The notes under the pieces were generated by a model. That model was not told where the DNA came from, did not search any database, and saw only the letters and a list, made by a program, of their open reading frames with translations. The position numbers and the translations under genes were made by a program. Shown piece after piece: positions 1-9,476 of a stretch of DNA of 53,875 nt; position 1 is the first letter of the stretch, and the number at the start of each line of letters is the position of its first letter. The stretch comes from Bdellovibrionia bacterium. Lineage in GTDB: Bacteria > Bdellovibrionota > Bdellovibrionia > Bdellovibrionales > UBA1609. The DNA lies in contig JAUILT010000007.1 in NCBI GenBank assembly GCA_030432925.1, positions 1 to 53,875 of the forward strand, in the 5' to 3' direction.

Positions 1-1
1 A

Positions 2-865
2 AAGCAGTATATGGCCTACATCAAAGCCATGAAGCAACTAGATCTAGAAGTGGCTGGGGAGTTTGTGGCCATGGCAGCCACTTTGATTCAGATCAAAAGT
101 CGAATGTTGCTTCCTACGTACAATGAGGATGGGGAGATTATTGAAGAAGAAGATCCTCGCAAAGAGCTGGTGAATAAACTTTTAGAATACCAAAAATTCA
201 AAGAGGCGGCTGAGCAGCTTTATGAACGTCCACTTTTAGGAAGGGATATTTGGTTACGAGGTAAGCGTGAGTCTGTGGATATGGAAGACGATGGTGAGGT
301 GATCGTTGAAGAAGATAATGCTCTTTTTGCATTGATCTCCTGTTACAGAACTGTTGTAAAAAATATGAAAAAATCAGTTCATAAAGTGGGGACAGAGCTT
401 CAGAGTATTGCTGAGAGGGTTCTTGAGATCAAGCAATCTCTTGTAGTGGGTGTGAGGATTCGTTTTAGTGAGTTGATGGGGCAAACAGGGTCCAAAAGAG
501 ACCAGGCCCTAGTGACATTTTTGTCCTTATTGGAATTAGCTAAAATGGGATTTGTGTCTTTGTTTCAGGCCGATTCTTATTCAGAAATTCATATTGAATC
601 TAAAAAAATGATTGAAGGTGACGCCATCTCCCGAGTTGAGGATTATGAAAGTCATGCTGATGACGAGATCTTGCAGGTGTCATTTGAAGAGGAAGGGCTC
701 TCGCAGGAAGAGGAGTTGGAAGATTACGTAGAGGCGGCCACAGACGAGGAGATTGCGGCAGAGGTGGCCCTATTGGGTGATGAAAAAGGCAGTGAGTCTG
801 TAGAACATAGAGCATCAGAACTCTCGGAGAGGGATCCAAACACAGATCCAGAACCGATGATTTGA
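2..865 (+). CDS. scpA: Segregation and condensation protein A (5'-partial at window edge)
   Basis: Frame is open to the window start (KQY-MAYIKAMKQLDLEVAGEFVAMAATLIQIKSRMLLP is typical ScpA); followed directly by scpB. Acidic C-terminal tail. Confidence 0.9.
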   Translation, partial: KQYMAYIKAMKQLDLEVAGEFVAMAATLIQIKSRMLLPTYNEDGEIIEEEDPRKELVNKLLEYQKFKEAAEQLYERPLLGRDIWLRGKRESVDMEDDGEVIVEEDNALFALISCYRTVVKNMKKSVHKVGTELQSIAERVLEIKQSLVVGVRIRFSELMGQTGSKRDQALVTFLSLLELAKMGFVSLFQADSYSEIHIESKKMIEGDAISRVEDYESHADDEILQVSFEEEGLSQEEELEDYVEAATDEEIAAEVALLGDEKGSESVEHRASELSERDPNTDPEPMI

Positions 866-880
866 GTCGAAGAATCAGGA

Positions 881-2170
881 GTGTCTATTATGACGAAGAA
901 TGATCACGAAATTCAGGAAGAAGGGTTGGAAGTTCAAGAAGAGCTGGAATCCAGCGTCACAGAAGAGCTTGAAGAAGCTCTTGAGGTCTCCGTTGATGGG
1001 ACAGAGCTGGAAGCTTTTGAGTCCGCAGAAATTGAAGAGACAGAGTTCGTCGAGTCAGAGCGCATTCAGTCTATTGTGGAGAGTGTTTTGTTTGCTACAG
1101 AGAAGCCTCAGAGCCTGTCTGTGATCAAACAGGCCTTTAAAGGAACATCTGTGAAAACCAAAGAAATTCGTGAGGCTATTCAGCAGTTAATGATTGATTA
1201 TGCCAGTGGCACTCGTGGATTCACTCTGGAAGAGGTGAATGGCGGTTATCAAATGCGGACCAAGGTAGATAATATGGAATACTTGAAGCGTATGGTAAAG
1301 GCCCGACCCTTCAAGTTATCTGGACCCGCTTTGGAGGTGATGTCTATAGTCGCTTACAAGCAGCCTATCATTAAAGCCCAGATCGACGAAATCCGTGGAG
1401 TGGAGTCGGGTCACTTGCTCAGAGCCCTGATGGAAAAGTCACTGGTTGCTTTCGCTGGAAAGTCTGAATTTCCTGGTAAACCCATGCTTTATCAGACCAC
1501 TCGAAAGTTTCTGGAGATCTTTGGACTTCGTAACCTGAAGGAGCTTCCGAGTCTTTCTGAAATTGATGAATTGATTCCCGAAGGAATTGGTGAAGAAGAG
1601 GAAAAAGAATCTTTGGGTGATATTACTCAGAATATGTCTGAAGAGGTCAAAGATGACTCCTACTCTGAAGGAGAGGAGGAGTTGATGAAGATCACCGAGC
1701 AGTTGTCTGACATCAGTACTAGTTCTGAGTTTTTTGAGCAAGAAAAGGCCCGAGCTAAGGCTAGACGGGATGCAGAAAGAGCTCAGGATATTCGCGATGC
1801 CCTAGAGGTGGATGAAGAGGTTTCCACTCGAGATAAAAATTGGTTGGAACGCTACAACCAGCAATTGGCGGAAAAAGCTGATAAGGGTGAAGAGGAACCT
1901 GCCGCTGAGGCCACGGCAAAGTCTGAGGAAGTTATTTTAGAAGATACTGAGATTGTGACTGCTGCTGTGGAAGAAGATAGCGGTGATTCAAAAGTTGAAG
2001 AACTGGATTCTGCAGAGCTTGTGGCCACAGATGTGGTCGGTGAGCCAGAGTCTGACCTTGACACTGCGGTTAAGAGGTTTGATCGGGAAGAGGAAGAGTC
2101 TAAAGAGGGGTTTGTTGGTGATGTCGATATAGCCCGGTTGAAATCTGATATGGATGTTTTTGAAGAGTAG
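881..2170 (+). CDS. scpB: Segregation and condensation protein B with long acidic N- and C-terminal extensions
   Basis: Core IQSIVESVLFATEKPQSLSVIKQAF...ALEVMSIVAYKQPIIKAQIDEIRGV is ScpB winged-helix; scpA-scpB order. Confidence 0.9.
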   Translation: MSIMTKNDHEIQEEGLEVQEELESSVTEELEEALEVSVDGTELEAFESAEIEETEFVESERIQSIVESVLFATEKPQSLSVIKQAFKGTSVKTKEIREAIQQLMIDYASGTRGFTLEEVNGGYQMRTKVDNMEYLKRMVKARPFKLSGPALEVMSIVAYKQPIIKAQIDEIRGVESGHLLRALMEKSLVAFAGKSEFPGKPMLYQTTRKFLEIFGLRNLKELPSLSEIDELIPEGIGEEEEKESLGDITQNMSEEVKDDSYSEGEEELMKITEQLSDISTSSEFFEQEKARAKARRDAERAQDIRDALEVDEEVSTRDKNWLERYNQQLAEKADKGEEEPAAEATAKSEEVILEDTEIVTAAVEEDSGDSKVEELDSAELVATDVVGEPESDLDTAVKRFDREEEESKEGFVGDVDIARLKSDMDVFEE

Positions 2171-2735
2171 TTTTTGGCTCAAAGGCCTGCTTTCATTATT
2201 TTTACTGTATCATTACAGTGCCAGTCTGATTTTACCTAATCAGAGAAGCTACATTGAGCAGCACTTTGGTTTTTTGTTTTATCCCTACTCCAGTACATTA
2301 GGGTTGAACACTCCATGGCAGTTCTTCTCACCCAATCCGTCTAGGAATGTATGGTATGAGTATGAAGTTGTTTACGATCACAACGACGTTGGGGGTGAGC
2401 AAAAAAAAATAGAAGACGGCAGCATGATTTATCGATGGCCACCAGGCTCTGAAAAATCCAATATGTTGCTGCCCAACCATATGAGGTTGGTTTATCACTC
2501 CCGGTTTTCCACGTCGTCAGAAGAAAGAAAACTTTTATTTTTTGCCAACTATTTTTGCCGAAAGCATAAAGGGGCTCAGGCCATCAGCCTGAAAACCTAT
2601 GCCGAAGAGCCGCCAACTCTGGAGAAGCTGGCCATTGATGGCCGAAATATTGAAGAGCTAAAAAATATCAGAGAGTGGCCGGCAGAGATGTATGACTGTG
2701 ATCAGGCTCTGGAGCCAATAGAAAGAGGCCAATAA
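2154..2735 (+). CDS. Hypothetical protein with N-terminal TM segment, paired with HTTM-domain gene
   Basis: ORF overlaps the scpB end and abuts the next ORF; hydrophobic N-terminus, WQFFSPNPSRN motif. Confidence 0.7.
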   Translation: MFLKSSFWLKGLLSLFLLYHYSASLILPNQRSYIEQHFGFLFYPYSSTLGLNTPWQFFSPNPSRNVWYEYEVVYDHNDVGGEQKKIEDGSMIYRWPPGSEKSNMLLPNHMRLVYHSRFSTSSEERKLLFFANYFCRKHKGAQAISLKTYAEEPPTLEKLAIDGRNIEELKNIREWPAEMYDCDQALEPIERGQ

Positions 2736-3620
2736 ATGCTGATTCGTCTTTGGAAAGCCTGGGAAATATTTTGGTTTGGCGAAATGGATGGTTACCCGTT
2801 GGGGGTTTTTCGTGCGGTCTTTGCCGGAATTTTGTTTATTATGTACAGCATTCGGGGGCTTGAGTTCCAGCTGTTATTTTCTAACGAGGGACTGATGCCT
2901 TTTGACAGGGCTCAGTTATTTGCACCAGAGACTTATCAGCCACTGTTTTATTGGTTTCCAGAAAGCAACTCTCTTTTAGCCCTATGTTACGTACTATTTC
3001 TTGTGTTACTTTTGGCTCTTTCATTGGGACTGATAGGCCGGAGGCTGTGCTGGCTGGTTTTGTTTTTTCACTTGATGTTTTTTCAACGCAATTACATGAC
3101 TATTTATGGAGCTGACTTGATCAGCAACTTTTTTTTATTGGCCCTGTGCTTTACCAACGCCCATCGGTACTTTAGTTTGCGTCATTGGTTGTTCCCCCAG
3201 TGGAATAGGCCTGAGTCGTCACCGTTGGATACCATGGGTGTGCGCATGATTCAGGTGCAGTTGTGTATCATTTATGGTTTCACTGGTCTTGAAAAAATGA
3301 AGGGCAACGAGTGGTGGGAGGGCACGGCCGTGTGGGCTGTGCTGACAAATGCCCAGCTGAATTTTATGGACTTTAGCTTCTTTCATTATTTTCCGGTGGT
3401 GGTTGTGGTGATGACTTGGGCGACACTCTTGTTTGAAGTGTATTTTCCAGTGGTGATTTGGTTTCAGGGCTTGAGAAAATACTGGTTGAGCATTGGTTTT
3501 TTATTTCACTTGGGTGCGGCTGTATTTATGAGCCTACCTTTTTTCTCCACCATTATGGTTTCATCCTACCTTGTGTTTATGAATAGAAGGCAGATTCAGG
3601 GACCATTAGGCATAAAATAA
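2736..3620 (+). CDS. HTTM-domain (vitamin K-dependent gamma-carboxylase-like) membrane protein
   Basis: Multi-TM protein; GLEFQLLFSNEGLMPFD, RNYMTIYGADLISNFFLL and YGFTGLEKMKGNEWWEGTAVW resemble HTTM-family proteins. Confidence 0.7.
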   Translation: MLIRLWKAWEIFWFGEMDGYPLGVFRAVFAGILFIMYSIRGLEFQLLFSNEGLMPFDRAQLFAPETYQPLFYWFPESNSLLALCYVLFLVLLLALSLGLIGRRLCWLVLFFHLMFFQRNYMTIYGADLISNFFLLALCFTNAHRYFSLRHWLFPQWNRPESSPLDTMGVRMIQVQLCIIYGFTGLEKMKGNEWWEGTAVWAVLTNAQLNFMDFSFFHYFPVVVVVMTWATLLFEVYFPVVIWFQGLRKYWLSIGFLFHLGAAVFMSLPFFSTIMVSSYLVFMNRRQIQGPLGIK

Positions 3621-3657
3621 AACCACTGAACATGTCTCTATCCCTCATGGATTATGA

Positions 3658-3824
3658 CTAGTGTCGTAACCAATAAAATTTTTCACCCCCAGCGCAGGAA
3701 TTTTTGAGCAAATTCAATGCGAGACGACGAAGGACTGGCCAGAAGCCAATTCGAGGAGGAGCAAATTGGAGTTGCTTAAAAATAACCAGCTGGGGGTGAA
3801 AAATTTTATTGGTTACGACACTAG
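3658..3824. mobile_element. MITE-like element with 36-bp perfect terminal inverted repeats
   Basis: ctagtgtcgtaaccaataaaatttttcacccccagc (3658-3693) is exactly reverse-complementary to 3789-3824; 95-bp interior without a convincing ORF. Confidence 0.65.
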
Positions 3825-5368
3825 CAATGAAGTTTTTCAAAAATGGTCTCAGCCACACGGATTCCGTCACAGGCAGCACTAGTAATTCCTCCTGCATAAC
3901 CAGCCCCTTCTCCTGTGGGATACAGGCCAGGATGAGAAACACTCTCTAGAGTATTGGAGTTTCTGGTGATTCTCAAAGGGCAAGAGGTTCTGGACTCCAC
4001 CCCAAAAAATTCGGCCTCATGACTGATAAACCCTTTCATTCGGCGGTCAAAAACCTCAAGGGCCTCAACTAAGTGGCTGTGAATGGAGCTATTGAACAGT
4101 CGGTCTAAACGGGTGGCGACACCGCCAGAGGGGGATGAGCCTTTGCTTACTTCCCCCGGTCTTTTATGAATAAAATCTATCACTCGTTGTTTGGGGAGCT
4201 GTTTATTGCCACCTGCTTTTTGAACAGCTTGATACCCTGCTACTTCCAATGAATTTCTGAATTTCAAGCCTGCAAATACATCATCAGAGCCAAAGCTACC
4301 TTCATGATCAAGACTCACTACAATGGCAGAGTTGGCATATTTTGAACTGCGATTGAAGTTGCTCATGCCGTTACTGACAACCTGTCCCTCTTTGGTGCCA
4401 CTAGAAAGAACATAGCCCCCGGGACACATGCAGAACGAATAAACCCCTGTGCTTGTTGCCGTATTGTGATGGGTCAATCGGTAGTTGGCGGCACCTAGCT
4501 TGGGGTGTTCGGCATATTCGCGGTACTGGATTTTATTAATAGCTGATTGGGGGTGTTCAATTCGAAGTCCCATAGCAAAGGACTTGCCCTCCATAAAAAC
4601 TCCACGCCGGTGTAGGGTTTTAAAAATATCATCAGCAGAATGGCCGCAGGCCAGAACCAAGTGATCTCCATAGAACTCCTTTCCGGTGTGGGTTTTTAAT
4701 CCTGTAACCTGACCAGAGGTATCAAATAAAAAATCCTCTACGGTTGTATCAAAGTGGAGCTTGGCCCCATGACGAATGAGGTATTGACGTAGCTTTGGAA
4801 TCAGTCGACGGATTTTATCGGATCCCACGTGGGGGTTGGAGAGATAAAGAATTTCTTCAGGGGCTCCAAACTTAACAAGTCGATGTAATACGTAAGGGAT
4901 ATAGGGGCTTTTGATTCGGGTGATCAGCTTTCCATCAGAGTACAGGCCGGCCCCACCCTCGCCAAAGCCCACATTGTTTTTTTCATTGAGTTCTCCATAG
5001 CGCCAAAAGCGATTGATTTTAAAAATGCGTTTTTCTGCAATAGATCCTTGTTCAAACACTTCACAGGAAACTCCTCTTTCCACAAGGCGGAGAGCTGCAA
5101 ATAAACCGGCGGGGCCGGCGCCAACAATCAACACCGGCTTTTTGGGAGGTGTGGAAAGGGTTTCTAGTGGAAGATCCTTAGGGGGTACAGGCTCATTGGG
5201 GCCATAGACCTCCACAGAATAGACAAAATGGGGAGGGCTTTGCTTTTTCCTGGCATCGATGGATTTTTTCAAGACATGGAAATGAGAATAATCAGGCATC
5301 ATCCATGAAATCTTTTCTTCAAGGTCTTCATCGAGCCCAATTTTTAGGTCATTCCATATTTTTGACAT
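3821..5368 (-). CDS. FAD-dependent dehydrogenase/oxidoreductase (COG2509-like)
   Basis: PVLIVGAGPAGLFAALRLVERGVSCEVFEQG dinucleotide-binding motif; C-terminal YPTGEGAGYAGGITSAACDGIRVAE. Stop codon lies in the right arm of the inverted repeat. Confidence 0.85.
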   Translation of the reverse strand: MSKIWNDLKIGLDEDLEEKISWMMPDYSHFHVLKKSIDARKKQSPPHFVYSVEVYGPNEPVPPKDLPLETLSTPPKKPVLIVGAGPAGLFAALRLVERGVSCEVFEQGSIAEKRIFKINRFWRYGELNEKNNVGFGEGGAGLYSDGKLITRIKSPYIPYVLHRLVKFGAPEEILYLSNPHVGSDKIRRLIPKLRQYLIRHGAKLHFDTTVEDFLFDTSGQVTGLKTHTGKEFYGDHLVLACGHSADDIFKTLHRRGVFMEGKSFAMGLRIEHPQSAINKIQYREYAEHPKLGAANYRLTHHNTATSTGVYSFCMCPGGYVLSSGTKEGQVVSNGMSNFNRSSKYANSAIVVSLDHEGSFGSDDVFAGLKFRNSLEVAGYQAVQKAGGNKQLPKQRVIDFIHKRPGEVSKGSSPSGGVATRLDRLFNSSIHSHLVEALEVFDRRMKGFISHEAEFFGVESRTSCPLRITRNSNTLESVSHPGLYPTGEGAGYAGGITSAACDGIRVAETIFEKLHC

Positions 5369-5427
5369 CGCGAAGAGGGTATCAGAGGGTTGCCTACGGT
5401 GTCATTATCTGTTCATATGTTCCAGTT

Positions 5428-6252
5428 ATGCAGTCTGTATTGTTTTTTCTTGTTCGTTTGAGTCCTAAAAATTGGTTGTCCCGGCAGTGGGGGCGGATGG
5501 CCATGCTTAAGCAACCCAGGTGGCTGGTGAGGCCTCTCATGCAATGGTTTGCCGGATACTATCAGTTGAGGTTGGATGAGGCCGCTTTGGAGTTTGGTGC
5601 CTTTGAGAGCCTGGATGAAATGTTCACTCGTGAATTAAAGCCGGGACTTCGTCCCATACAGGGAGACTTGATTCATCCAGCAGACTCAAAAATTGCTCAA
5701 GTGGGGCTTGTGTCAGAGGGGCAAATTCTTCAGGTCAAGGGGTGGACTTACTCAGTGGGAGAGTTGATTGGGGAGGGGCAGCAAGCTGCAGAGTTTGAAC
5801 AGGGCACTTTTGTTACATATTATCTTTGTCCTACAGACTATCATAGAGTGCACTCGCCAGTTGATGGCCGTCTGGTTCGGGTCCGCCATATTCCAGGAAC
5901 ACTTTGGCCCGTTAATCCGTACAGTGTGGAGCATGTTAAAAACTTATTTGCCATCAACGAGCGAGTCATCTTTGAACTAGAAACAGCTTATGGTGTTGTT
6001 ATTGTTGTTATGGTGGGGGCCACCAACGTGGGAAAAATCAGTATTTCTACAGGGCCTGATTGGGTGTCTAACTGTGGAAATATTCATACAGTACGGGAGA
6101 AAGCTCTGGAAGAGCCTTTGGAGATTGAAGCGGGTCAAGAGCTGGGAATCTTTCATTTGGGGAGTACTGTAGTGGTCTTGTACCCTAGGGAGGTAGAGGT
6201 TAAAAATGCCTCTCTTGGCACCGATGTCCTAATGGGTCAACCACTTCGCTAG
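5428..6252 (+). CDS. psd: Phosphatidylserine decarboxylase proenzyme
   Basis: DYHRVHSPVDGRL and LGST autocleavage motif (FHLGSTVVVLYP). Start taken at MQSVLFF; the ORF track extends further upstream. Confidence 0.88.
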   Translation: MQSVLFFLVRLSPKNWLSRQWGRMAMLKQPRWLVRPLMQWFAGYYQLRLDEAALEFGAFESLDEMFTRELKPGLRPIQGDLIHPADSKIAQVGLVSEGQILQVKGWTYSVGELIGEGQQAAEFEQGTFVTYYLCPTDYHRVHSPVDGRLVRVRHIPGTLWPVNPYSVEHVKNLFAINERVIFELETAYGVVIVVMVGATNVGKISISTGPDWVSNCGNIHTVREKALEEPLEIEAGQELGIFHLGSTVVVLYPREVEVKNASLGTDVLMGQPLR

Positions 6253-6264
6253 CAGGCCTGCTAG

Positions 6265-6501
6265 CTAGGACTCGCCGTCATTTCCTATGGCTTCGACGGG
6301 GCAGGCTTCCATGGCCTCACGGCAAAGGTCTTCTTCGTCCTCGGAGCGAGGTTGAGTGGTAACAAAGGCATGGCCGTCATCTTCATCCATTGAAAAATTG
6401 TCAGGAGCTGCTAGGACACAGGCATCACAGGCAATACATTCGTCATCAACGTAATACTTGCCCTCCACATTCTCCGGGTATTTGTTTTCTTTGGTCGCCA
6501 T
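6265..6501 (-). CDS. 4Fe-4S ferredoxin
   Basis: YVDDECIACDACVLAAPDNF...CREAMEACPVEAI Cys pattern. Confidence 0.88.
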   Translation of the reverse strand: MATKENKYPENVEGKYYVDDECIACDACVLAAPDNFSMDEDDGHAFVTTQPRSEDEEDLCREAMEACPVEAIGNDGES

Positions 6502-6647
6502 GGCACAATCCTATATACGCTTTTAATATACCTATATTGGCTGAAAGAAATCAACCGATAAAAAGCGCTGGCAAAGTATATCCAAAAAAACCAAAAAATG
6601 CTAAGAAGCTGTGGACTCTTCAAACAGCTTCTAAAGGTTTTATCACT

Positions 6648-8237
6648 ATGAATCATACACTGACTTTTTCGCAGCAAGTAGATCGTCGTCGGACTTTTGC
6701 CATAATTTCCCACCCGGATGCAGGTAAAACCACAATCACTGAGAAAATTCTTTGGCAGGGTGGAGTGATCCGTGAGGCAGGTGAGGTCAAGGGCAAGTCA
6801 GGCACCAAAAAAGCCATGTCTGACTGGATGTCTTTAGAGCAAGAAAGAGGAGTGTCCATCACTTCCTCGGTCATGCAGTTTGAGTTTGAGGGGTTGGTTG
6901 TGAACCTTTTGGATACCCCTGGGCACAAAGATTTTGGTGAAGACACCTATCGAACCCTGATCGCTGCCGACAGTGCAGCCATGTTGATCGACGCTGCCAA
7001 AGGGGTAGAAAAGCAAACCAGAAAACTTTATGAAGTTTGTCAGATGCGTAACATACCTATCTTCACCTTTGCCAATAAAATGGATAGAGAGGGGAAGGAT
7101 CCTCTGGCATTGATTGATGATGTGGAGAGCACTCTGAAGATTAAATGTTATCCTGTGACTTGGCCCATTGGGATGGGAGATCGCTTTCAAGGTCTTTATC
7201 ATAGGCTGAAAAATCAGGTGTATTTGTTTGAGCGAGGGCGTGTTGAACCAGAGATAAAAGATGTTTCTAATTGGGAGGATTCAGCTATTCAACCATTTCT
7301 GAGAGAGGATAACTACGAGAAGTTCATGGAGGAAATGGAGCTTTTAGAAATTGCCATAGGGCCCTTTGAGCAGCAGGAGTTTCTGGCTGGCAAAGTCTCT
7401 CCCATGACCTTTGGATCCGCTAAATATAATTGGGGCGTGGATCTATTTATGGATCTTTTTGCTGAGCACAGCCCAAGGCCACAGGTGCGCCAGGCGGAAG
7501 AGGGAGAGGTGGATCCAAAAGATAAAAAATTCTCTGCCTTTGCATTTAAAGTGCAAGCCAACATGGATAAAAGACACAGGGATAGAGTTGCTTTTTTTAG
7601 AATTTGTTCTGGTAAATTTGAGCGAGGCATGAAGGTTAAACATATGCGATTGGGGAGGGACATACGACTGTCTTATGCCAATCAGTTTATGGCCGGGGAC
7701 AGGGAGACTGTAGAAGAGGCCTATCCTGGAGATATTCTGGGGGTGATTGACACTGGAAATATTAAAATTGGGGATACTATTACAGATGGTAAATCCCTTC
7801 ATTTTGATGCTATCCCTCGGTTTTCTCCTGAGATTTTTGGCAGGTTAAGCATCAAGGACCCACTGAAACGCAAGCAACTTCAAAAAGGGGTTCAGCAACT
7901 GGCCGAAGAGGGGACAATCCAGTTGTTTTATGACCCTGTTGTGGGAAAGCAGGACCCCGTTGTAGGCGTTGTGGGGGAGCTTCAATTCGATGTATTATTG
8001 CACCGCCTCAATGAGGAATATAAGTTGGATGCCAAGTTAGAGCGAATGTCTTTTTCAGTAGCCCGATGGCCCATTACGGAAGAGGGTGAGAGGCCTAAGG
8101 GCGCGATCAATGGCAATGCCAGAATATTTATTGATGAAGATGAAAACCCTGTGGTCTTGTTGGAGCAGGAGTGGGATCTCAACTGGCTGCAACGAGAGAA
8201 CCCGGGCATGCAATTTAATATCACTGCGTCCCTTTGA
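6648..8237 (+). CDS. prfC: Peptide chain release factor 3
   Basis: Translational GTPase motifs FAIISHPDAGKTTITEKIL, DTPGHKDFGEDTYRTL, ANKMDREGKDP; RF-3 C-terminal domain. Start at MNHTLTFSQQ. Confidence 0.93.
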   Translation: MNHTLTFSQQVDRRRTFAIISHPDAGKTTITEKILWQGGVIREAGEVKGKSGTKKAMSDWMSLEQERGVSITSSVMQFEFEGLVVNLLDTPGHKDFGEDTYRTLIAADSAAMLIDAAKGVEKQTRKLYEVCQMRNIPIFTFANKMDREGKDPLALIDDVESTLKIKCYPVTWPIGMGDRFQGLYHRLKNQVYLFERGRVEPEIKDVSNWEDSAIQPFLREDNYEKFMEEMELLEIAIGPFEQQEFLAGKVSPMTFGSAKYNWGVDLFMDLFAEHSPRPQVRQAEEGEVDPKDKKFSAFAFKVQANMDKRHRDRVAFFRICSGKFERGMKVKHMRLGRDIRLSYANQFMAGDRETVEEAYPGDILGVIDTGNIKIGDTITDGKSLHFDAIPRFSPEIFGRLSIKDPLKRKQLQKGVQQLAEEGTIQLFYDPVVGKQDPVVGVVGELQFDVLLHRLNEEYKLDAKLERMSFSVARWPITEEGERPKGAINGNARIFIDEDENPVVLLEQEWDLNWLQRENPGMQFNITASL

Positions 8238-8307
8238 CTCTTCTAAAATTTGCATTACTCTTGATGAATAAAAAAGTCATTCAAAATGAAAAAGGCAGAA
8301 GGACGCA

Positions 8308-9474
8308 GTGATGATGAAAAGGTTAGTGGTTGTTTTTGCAGTAGTAGGGTTTGGTCTCTTGACGGGTTGTGAGAGTGGACCCAAAAAGGCGGAGAAGTCT
8401 GTGTCCTGGTCGGAGAGCATGCAGGGCCTGTCTCAGGAGGTCAAGGATGTTCTTCCTTTCGTGTACTCCCGGCAAACCAGTTATACGGCTAAGGAGGTTG
8501 AGTCTACTCGTACAAAATTACAAAGCTTCGCCAGGGTCGCTCATAAAATCAGCCCTGAAATGGGTCAACCTTTTTTGGGGGATGACCCCATGGTTAAATT
8601 TTCTCTGGAAAAAATGAGTCAGGATGTGAGTCGGGCGGATAAGGCTTTATCCATGGGGCAGGTGCGCTATTCAAAAGGGGTTATGAAAACCGTTATGGGT
8701 CACTGTTTCCGCTGCCACTCAGTAACAGATGTGGGCTCTAAAGCTCATTGGCAGGTGGGGCGTTTTACAGGACTGTCTTTATCTCCGCTAGAAAAAACAG
8801 AACTTCTTGTAGCCACCCGTAAATATGATGATGCCAAAAAACTTTTAGAAAGCTCTTTGTTGAACGCAGATTATATTCAAAATCAGCCCTTCGATTATGA
8901 GGCTGCTCTTAAGCGTTACCTAGTATTGACCGTCCGTTTAAAGCCCGATCCAAACCGGGCCTCAGAGACTTTTCGTAAAGTTTTAGACATGAGAGCTTTG
9001 CCCTATTACCTCAGTCAAAAGGTGGAGCATTGGAAAAAGAGCCTTGATTTTTGGGGTCAAGACAAACAAAAGATCAATCCCAGCTTGAATGGGGCCAAAA
9101 AAATGGTGCGAAAGGCTCGAGGTTCACAGAGTTTTGAAAAAGATCATGTGGCTGACGTGGAGTTTCTGAGGGCTACCAGCATGCTGCACAATCTGTTGAT
9201 GACAAAGACGCCTTCGACCACTAAAGCCCAGATCTTCTATATGCTGGGGGAGGTTTATGAGGTTCTTGATGAGCTGGGTTACTGGGGGCTTCATGAGACC
9301 TATTACGAAAGTTGTATTAGGGAGACTCCTAAGACCCAGATGTCCAGTCGCTGTTTCCGACGTCTACAAGAGAGCATCTACTTGGGGTACTCAGGAAGTA
9401 GTGGTGTGCATATTCCACCGGAAGAGATGAGCCGACTGAACTCTCTGAGAGCTATGGCTTTGCCGGAGAAGTAG
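8308..9474 (+). CDS. Lipoprotein with a single CxxCH (cytochrome c-like) heme motif
   Basis: Lipobox LLTGC; MGHCFRCHSV motif. Confidence 0.7.
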   Translation: MMMKRLVVVFAVVGFGLLTGCESGPKKAEKSVSWSESMQGLSQEVKDVLPFVYSRQTSYTAKEVESTRTKLQSFARVAHKISPEMGQPFLGDDPMVKFSLEKMSQDVSRADKALSMGQVRYSKGVMKTVMGHCFRCHSVTDVGSKAHWQVGRFTGLSLSPLEKTELLVATRKYDDAKKLLESSLLNADYIQNQPFDYEAALKRYLVLTVRLKPDPNRASETFRKVLDMRALPYYLSQKVEHWKKSLDFWGQDKQKINPSLNGAKKMVRKARGSQSFEKDHVADVEFLRATSMLHNLLMTKTPSTTKAQIFYMLGEVYEVLDELGYWGLHETYYESCIRETPKTQMSSRCFRRLQESIYLGYSGSSGVHIPPEEMSRLNSLRAMALPEK

Positions 9475-9476
9475 GA

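Noticed and set aside
3658-3942. 94-aa minus ORF reading through the inverted-repeat element
   Set aside because: Overlaps the FAD-dehydrogenase 3' end in another frame and reads through the MITE-like hairpin; no family features.
5305-5427. N-terminal extension of psd overlapping the divergent FAD-dehydrogenase
   Set aside because: Extension translates the antisense of the neighbouring CDS; MQSVLFF start is more plausible.
6390-6647. N-terminal 86-aa extension of the prfC ORF
   Set aside because: Overlaps the ferredoxin gene and its promoter region; canonical RF3 begins near MNHTLTFSQQVDRRRTFAIISHPDAGKT.
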